Assembly: GCA_026260175.1 (NCBI GenBank)
Contig: JAKCWW010002485.1
Coordinates: 1 to 56,625, forward strand
From: Reticulitermes lucifugus
Taxonomy: Eukaryota > Arthropoda > Insecta > Blattodea > Rhinotermitidae
DNA length: 56,625 nucleotides
Direction: 5' to 3'
A program made the translations under genes and the position numbers. This document shows positions 50,930 to 56,625 of the stretch, piece after piece. The notes beneath the pieces are model-generated. The model did no database searches and had not been told where the DNA came from. It worked only from the letters and a program-made list of their open reading frames with translations. Every line of letters begins with the position of its first letter. Position 1 is the stretch's first letter.

Positions 50930-52197
50930 ATTTTCGGGGCAAAATATCGGTCCCATTTCAAGGGTAAAGAAGTCGAAGGAGAAAAGAGCTAACTAAGGCC
51001 GGAGATTTACGCTTTGTACAAGTCGACGGCCCCCGGTCTGTTTAGCCATTCCTGGGTTTGACCGCATCGCTAGGCTCAATAATAGACAGATTGTACTGTA
51101 ACTGGGGATTACGCTTACGTTGTTTCGAGTCTCGGTTGAAGACCTCGCATTGGGCGTGCTAATGACTAAAGCTCAAGAAGAACGTAGCCATTTTTATTTG
51201 AAGGGTGTATATTTTGGCTGGGTAGCTCCCAGAGATAAACCCAGAGTGGCATATTCGCATGCTGATGTCGTGCGATTGTAAGTAGGCACATTGGTGAAGC
51301 CGCCGGGCCAGAGGTGAGGGCGGCAGTGAGTGCTGAGTCCATTCGATGCATTATACCCTGACATTCACCATACAACTCAGGAAAAATCACGGAAAAACCT
51401 CGGTCTGGGTAGGCGAAATGTGCCTAGCTGATCAGAGCTAGTCACGATTCGGTGTCGACATGGCCACAGCTTGACGGGCGGCCTCGACACCTCAGCCGCT
51501 TTAGCTTGTGCTTGAGGCCACTTGGTTCAACCCTAGATCATCGTGAATATCTGCTGAGGTGCCGATTCCCCACACAAGCTAACTTTATGTCGTAATTCTC
51601 GGTTAGAGTTCTCATTTGTTCGACGAAGAACTAACTCCCAAATCCTCGAGAATTTACCTGTTAATAATGTACGAAGATGGAACAGTAGCAACGCGAAGAC
51701 ACTTGAACTGAGCCACCTGCAGCTTCCTGACAGGGTGCGGGTGGCGTACATCCAGACAGAAACGCGTACTCCATCATTCGACGATTGAGCTGCTTGTAAA
51801 GCTTCTTGTCCATGATGCCTTTCAGACTGGAGGCATTATCAACTCCGTGTGGTCCGAGGAAAGGATCGAGTTTCAATTTCCTGCAACGAAATCTATCAGC
51901 GTTCCATCAGACAACCGTAGGCATTTCTCATTCGTCCTCGTAGGCTGTGGTACCATAGTTGGCTGCAGAATGGACAAGTTTTTTCAGGAGAGCCCGCGAG
52001 CGAGGTGCCCCAGTACGGACGTGGCGACAGATGCGAGCATCAAGCGTTTCAGCTCTACAAATATGTCCAGGGGATGGTTGTCTACGAGATCAGAGAACTC
52101 AATAGGCACCTACTTGTGTTGTGTTGCTTATGCCAAGTTAATTGGTTTTTGGTTCCTTAGCCAAAAAATTTGCTAGTCTTGGTCGTTTGTATCGTTT
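50930..52197 (-). mobile_element. Degenerate retrotransposon-type repeat
   Basis: GC-richer block. On the - strand it contains CCGAGGTTTTTCCGTGATTTT, CTCTGGGTTTATCTCTGGG, AGCTACCCAGCC and GCATTGGGCGTGC-like strings. I recall these from a common dispersed cockroach/termite repeat, probably a 3' region of a non-LTR element. Open frames at 51166-51876 show no domain I can name. It adjoins the gag remnant in the same orientation. Confidence 0.4.
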
Positions 52198-52870
52198 TAG
52201 TCACATAGTGACTTTGGGGGCTTCCCTGATTCTGAGTGCAGACTGGGTAGTTTTGCTGGTCTTGCTGGATTCGGCCAATTGTGCCTGTTTAATGGTTTCT
52301 GTAACCGACTTCGGAGTGGGTTGAAGGTCTCAGAATAAGGCCCCGTCCGAGCCTTTTTCGGCGAGACAATTAGGAGGACTGTGTCGCTTTTTGGCCTGAT
52401 TTCGGTTGGCTCCCGCTTAGTACGTGCTGCTTTTGCGTCCATCCACTTAGAACGGCACTGATGGATGGCTGTGTAGTTGCCCCTGCAGCTGCAGAATTCA
52501 AGAGCTGCTTTGCTGTTCATCGCTCCTCGGAATGGTGAGCTTGATCACTAGCAACACACCGGGGCGCATATCCTCTGTTATGCTGAGTGTGCCTGGAGTG
52601 CTCGATCAGAGAATAAACACTCTCATCTTAAAAAGCCATGTCTCCGACACTATAAAATGCAGGGTCCCCCTTATTTCGGCTGAGAGAACACTGGGGAATA
52701 AAGCTCTTAACCAAATCAGGACACCACGCATGTCCGCGATTCCTGAGACATACATGGTAGTATTGTTGCGTATCTGGCCTGCGGGAACGACGTGAATATT
52801 GGCCAATTGGCTGTTGAAAGTGGTGACAACTGTCGTATCGTCAAATACAGCTTTTCGGGGAGCCAATCAA
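52198..52870 (-). pseudogene. Jockey/X-type non-LTR retrotransposon gag (ORF1) remnant
   Basis: At 52606-52866 (-) one frame reads IRNNTTMYVSGIADMRGVLI, WLRALFPSVLSAEIRGTLHF, resembling the (P)MYVSGVTD.RG.L.WLR...LSAEIRG segment of Jockey-clade gag. Downstream at about 52457-52493 (-), CSCRGNYTAIHQC corresponds to the last zinc knuckle (CxxCGGNHTANYRGC), followed by SKWMDAKAA as in that family. The knuckle His is replaced by Tyr, and the frame breaks between the two parts. Gag binds element RNA; this copy is dead and internally deleted. Confidence 0.7.
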
Positions 52871-53042
52871 TTGGATCGATACAGCCAGTTAATCTGTGGG
52901 TGACCCTTGTTACACGGCTGACCTGATCACCTCTATCGATCAAGTCAGAAAGAAAGCTGCCCAGGGTCTGGTAGTACTGGGTCCTCTACTAAACAGGAGT
53001 TGTCTCTCCATCAGAAACGGTGGTATGCATTAATAGCAGCGT

Positions 53043-53850
53043 GCATGTCTTTGAAAATATTTCGAGGCGGGTATGTCCTCCTACCACGAGCCGGCAGTAC
53101 TTTGAAGATATTCCGTGGCAGTTATGTCCTCCTACCACGAGCCTGCATGTCTTTGAAAATATTCCGAGGCGAGTGTGTCCTCCTACCACGAGTCGGCAGC
53201 ACTTTGAAGATACTCCGAGGCAGGTAAGTTTTCCTACCACGAGCCTGGATGTCTTTGAAAATACTCCGTGGCAGTTATGTCCTCCTACCACGAGCCTGCA
53301 TGTCTTTGAAAATATTCCGAGGCGGGTATGTCCTCCTACCACGAGCCGGCAGCACTTTGAAGATACTCCGAGGCAGGTAAGTTCTCCTACCACGATCCTG
53401 GATGTCTGAAAATATTCCGAGGCGAGTATGTCCTCCTATCACGAACCTGCTTGTCTTTGAATATATTCCGAGGCGGGTATGTCCTCCTACCACGAGCCGG
53501 CATATCTTTGAAAATACTCAGAGGCCGGTATGTCCTACTACCACTAGCCGGCAACAGTGAATATTTTCCGAGGCAGCCTTAAGTTGGCTCCTCTACAACG
53601 CACGGGCGACACTGAAAAACTTTCGATGCAGGTGTATCCTCCTACAACGAGCCGGCAACACTTTGAATATATTCTGAGGCAGGTATGTCCTACAACGAGC
53701 CGGCAACACATTGAAAATATTCGGAGGCAGTTATGACCTCCTACTACAAAACTGCATCAATATATTCCGATGCAATTATGTCCTCCTACCACTAACCGAC
53801 AACAGTTTGCAAATATTCCAAGGCAGATATTTCCTCCTACCACTAGGTTA
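53043..53850. repeat. 51-bp satellite array
   Basis: About 16 units of GCATGTCTTTGAAAATATTC, then CGAGGCGGGTATGTCCTCC, then TACCACGAGCC. The unit length is 51 (e.g. 53043 to 53094). Two variants, GCATGTC- and GCAGCAC-headed, tend to alternate in the first third, hinting at a 102-bp dimer. Later units (53520-53850) are shortened and diverged. 51 is divisible by 3, so both strands stay open for over 120 codons without being genes. Confidence 0.92.
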
Positions 53851-54180
53851 GGTTGGGTTACGTCTACCAGGCAAGGACTACACACACCACAGAGTAAATC
53901 ATACTATGAACCACATTGCTGGGCGGAGGAATGCCCGGTCTTCTCCACTGTCTCAGTCTCTCTTCCTCCTGAAGTATCAAATGAACCGTCGTGAACCGAG
54001 GCGTGAGCGGGTAGCGAGCAAAGGCCGATCTGACATCAGATGGAGCGCTGAGCGGAGGCGAGTCTCAGCATTCGTTTACCACCAGGCAATAGGTGTTTAT
54101 TCATGTTTCAGGGAAGACTGAAATGATCTCGGTTGGAGCAGCAACGAATATACCCCGAAATCCGGGCTCGTAGTGCAGTA
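53851..54180. other. Unique-looking spacer between satellites
   Basis: Starts with GGTTAGGTTGGGTTACG. The rest is GC-richer, with an open frame (53906-54121) rich in Arg and Ser that resembles no known protein. Confidence 0.4.
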
Positions 54181-54308
54181 TGTCCTACTAACACGAGACA
54201 CAAACACATTTTCGGAGGCAGTATAATTTTGGTCCCACTACAAAGCGCGGCGACACTTGGAAAAACATTCGAGGTAGGTATATCCTCCTACCATGAGCCG
54301 GCAATTTT
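54181..54308. repeat. Outlying diverged units of the 51-bp satellite
   Basis: TATGTCCTACTAACACGAG, then ATTCGAGGTAGGTATATCC and TCCTACCATGAGCCGGCAA repeat the array's key words after the 330-base interruption. Confidence 0.7.
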
Positions 54309-54409
54309 GAAACTATTAGCAAGTAATTGTCCACCATCTAAGCAACCATAACTGATTTAATGAGCCATTTGCGGTTTCACCTTAATATTTCACCTGTCGT
54401 GCCAGCCAC

Positions 54410-55375
54410 CATAGTGGCTGTCTGAGCCCACACCGACCAAAGGAACATAGGCCAGACCAGACCAACGCGTTTGCCTATCGGTCCGCCATCAACGTGACTG
54501 AGTCCACGCCGACCAAAGGACCAGATTCGAGACCAGAACAAAGCCCTTGCCTATCGGCCCGCCACCACAGTGACTGAGCCCACGCCGACCGAAGGAAAAG
54601 AGGCCAGACCAGACCAACGCCCTCGTCTATCGGCCATCCGTCACAGTGACTGCGCCCACACCGACCAAAGGATCAGAGGCGATACCAGACCATTGCCCTT
54701 GCCTATCGGCCCGCCAACACAGTGACTGAGCCCACGCCAACCAAAGGAACAGAGGCGAGACCAGACCAACGCCCTTGCCCACCGGCCCGCCACCACAGTG
54801 ACTGAGTCCACGCCGACCAAAGGAACAGAGGCGATACCAGACCAAAGTCCTTGCATATCGGACCGCCACCACAGTGACAGAGCCTACGCCAAACGAAGGA
54901 AAAGATGCCATACCAGACCAACGCCCTTGCCTATCGGCCAGACACCACAGTGACTGAGCCCACGCCGACCAAAGGAACAGAGGCGAGTCCAGACCAAAGC
55001 CCTTGCCTAACATCCCGCCACCACAGTGACATAGTCTACGCCGTCCAAAGGAACAGAGGCGAGTCCAGACCAAAACCCTTGCCTATCATCTTGCCACCAC
55101 AGTGACAGAGTCTACGCCGAACGAAGGAAAAGAGGCGAGACCAGACCAACGCATTTCCCTATCGGCCCGCCACCACAGTGGCTAAGCCCACGCCGACCAA
55201 GCGAACAGAGGCGATCCCAGACCAACGCCCTATCCTATCGGCCCGCCACCACAGTCACTGAGATCACGCCGACCAAATGAACAGAGGCGAGACCTTACCA
55301 ACGCCATTGCCTATCGACCCGCCACCACAGTGACTGAGCCCACGCCGACCAAAGGAACAGAGGCGAGACCAGACA
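54410..55375 (+). repeat. 76-bp satellite array, forward block
   Basis: About 13 units of CACAGTGACTGAGCCCACGC, CGACCAAAGGAACAGAGGCG, AGACCAGACCAACGCCCTTG, CCTATCGGCCCGCCAC. Unit length is 76 (e.g. 54718 to 54794). GC-rich and CpG-bearing. The 13th unit is cut off at AGACCAGACA where the array reverses. Confidence 0.95.
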
Positions 55376-55745
55376 CCCACTGTGGTGGAGCGCACGACAT
55401 GTGTGGTCGCTGTTCTGGCCTCTGTTATGTCGGTCGGCCTGGGCTCAGCCAGCCTCTGTGTAGGAATGCACGACTTTTGAGGGCGCTGCTCTGGCCTCTG
55501 TTCTCTTTGTGGGCGTATACTCAACCAGCCACTGTGGTGTTGGGCACGTCAGAAGAGGGCGCTGGTCTGGCCTCCGTTCGTTCGTCGTGGGCTCAGTCAG
55601 CCACTGTGGTGGCGGGTACGACAGGAGAGGGCGCTGGTCTGGCCTCTGTTCGCTCGGTCGGCGTGGGCTCATCAAACCAGTATGGTGGCGGGCACGACAA
55701 GTGATGGCGCTGCTCTGGTCTCCGTTCGCTCGGTCGACGTGAGTA
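55376..55745 (-). repeat. 76-bp satellite array, inverted block
   Basis: About 4.7 units in reverse orientation: CCACTGTGGTGGCGGG, GAGGGCGCTGGTCTGGCCTC, TGTTCGCTCGGTCGGCGTGG, GCTCA. These units are more diverged from the forward consensus (GGGCACGACA replaces the CGATAGGCAA segment), so they form a separate sub-family. Confidence 0.9.
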
Positions 55746-55796
55746 GTTACGGAGCAGGTATATCCCATCGACGCCTAGCGTCCGGACGCCCTAATT

Positions 55797-56335
55797 TAAT
55801 TGAATTTGAGAGTGTTGGGGCTTTGCCCGAGGCCTTAACCTAGGGATATGAGTGCGTTTTTTCATATGACGCCAACGCCCGGCGGCACGACGCCCTGAAA
55901 GTGTGGAACTGGTAGTGGCTCCGACGCCTGTCGTCACGAAGCCCTAATAATGAGTAAGTGTGTTGCTGAGTTGGGGTGGTGTATTGATATACACATTATG
56001 CCAGTCGTCGGTTTGTGAGTATCGCTGCACATTGTGTGAGACGGTTGTTTCACGCCTTAAGTTAATTGATTATGAGAGTGTTGGGTCATTGCCCGAAGCC
56101 TTAACCTAGGGATATTGTTGGGTTTTGTTTGAATATGACGCCGACGCCCGGAGTCACGACGCCCTAAACGTAAGGAAGTGTGTGTGGCTACGACGCCTGT
56201 CGTCACGAAGCCCTGAACCTGAGGATGTTTGTGGCTGAGGTCTATAAGGAGTGGGTGGGGTGGGGGTTGAGTTGCAAAAGATGCCAGGCGTCGATTGTGA
56301 GAAACGCGGCCCACTGTGTGAGACGTTTGTATCAG
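55797..56335. repeat. Tandem pair of ~266-bp repeats
   Basis: The first copy starts AATTGAATTTGAGAGTGTTG, the second (about 56063) TAATTGATTATGAGAGTGTTG. Both continue GCCCGA(G/A)GCCTTAACCTAGG, GACGCC(A/G)ACGCCCGG, GACGCCTGTCGTCACGAAGC and end GACG(G/T)TTGT. Short GACGCC words recur within each copy. Confidence 0.9.
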
Positions 56336-56625
56336 TAGCACGGCAGAAATTAAACTTTTCCAAGGAATCCTTAGACGAACAGTTCGTGGCATACGTATTG
56401 TCTAAATAAAATACAAGTGTAAGAAGTGAGGAATCTGTACGTGCTTAAAAATCAACACACACACTTCGCGTAAGAACCGAATCGTTCACGTTGGGATCAG
56501 CTGGTGGGTAATGTGTTGCATATTGCATACACATTTAGTTTTGTGTTATAGGAAGTGTTCAGTAAATACACACTCTGTAGTCAAATGTTCTTATTTTGTT
56601 TTTATTATGTACGTTCTGGTTACAT
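56336..56625. other. Window end, nothing recognised
   Basis: Returns to AT-rich sequence with a short CACACACACTT run near 56456. No feature recognised. Confidence 0.4.

Noticed and set aside
52989-53409. 134- and 129-codon open frames on both strands
   Set aside because: They follow from the 51-bp (17-codon) unit repeating in frame; no protein family matches.
53844-53861. Telomere-like GGTTAGGTTGGGTT
   Set aside because: Only two TTAGG-like units, too few to indicate telomeric DNA.
54627-55073. 148-codon open frame on the - strand
   Set aside because: It lies wholly in the 76-bp satellite. Low stop-codon frequency in GC-rich repeats explains it.

Overview
This is an AT-rich, animal-type window with one recognisable protein-coding exon. 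That exon is the terminal, homeobox-bearing exon of the Hox gene Antennapedia (Antp), on the + strand at 12154-12413. The homeodomain matches the insect Antp type, and the tail after it ends in the TSPQ-type C-terminus of insect Antp. The introns and intergenic DNA are very large. The dispersed repeats and retrotransposon fragments, including an ...RTLWRTRFGRGYG... reverse-transcriptase tail, look like those I know from cockroach and termite genomes. My inference is a polyneopteran insect, most likely Blattodea; the species is not proven.

Layout. Positions 1-12153 are the 3' part of a long Antp intron; the upstream YPWM exon is not in the window. The intron holds a short minisatellite, three copies of a ~500-bp repeat (two of them a facing inverted pair), hAT-type MITEs, a SINE and a retrotransposon tail. 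Positions 12414 to about 17.95 kb form an AT-rich tract in which I recognise no dispersed repeat. I read it as a long Antp 3' UTR. It carries five perfect 8-mer seed matches (ATACGTAA) to the Hox microRNA miR-iab-8-5p, plus two miR-iab-4-5p seed matches. This is the most interesting signal in the window.

From about 18 kb to 53 kb there is no recognisable gene. In the usual insect Hox order this is where ftz and then Scr should lie, but no second homeobox was found. The stretch contains two families of hAT-like MITEs with 8-bp target-site duplications, a third hAT-like element, two tRNA-derived SINE families, degenerate non-LTR retrotransposon fragments (RT tails and a Jockey-type gag), and microsatellites. 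It also has an inverted pair of sequences at 26.95-27.47 kb whose arms carry hammerhead-ribozyme-like folds.

The last 3.6 kb (53.0-56.6 kb) change abruptly to GC-rich satellite DNA. There is a 51-bp satellite, a 76-bp satellite whose array flips orientation at about 55376, and a tandem pair of ~266-bp units. Long open frames in these satellites are by-products of repeat length and base composition.

How it works together: Antp encodes a sequence-specific homeodomain transcription factor for thoracic identity. The presumed 3' UTR suggests post-transcriptional repression by the bithorax-complex microRNAs. Everything else appears to be mobile or repetitive DNA.
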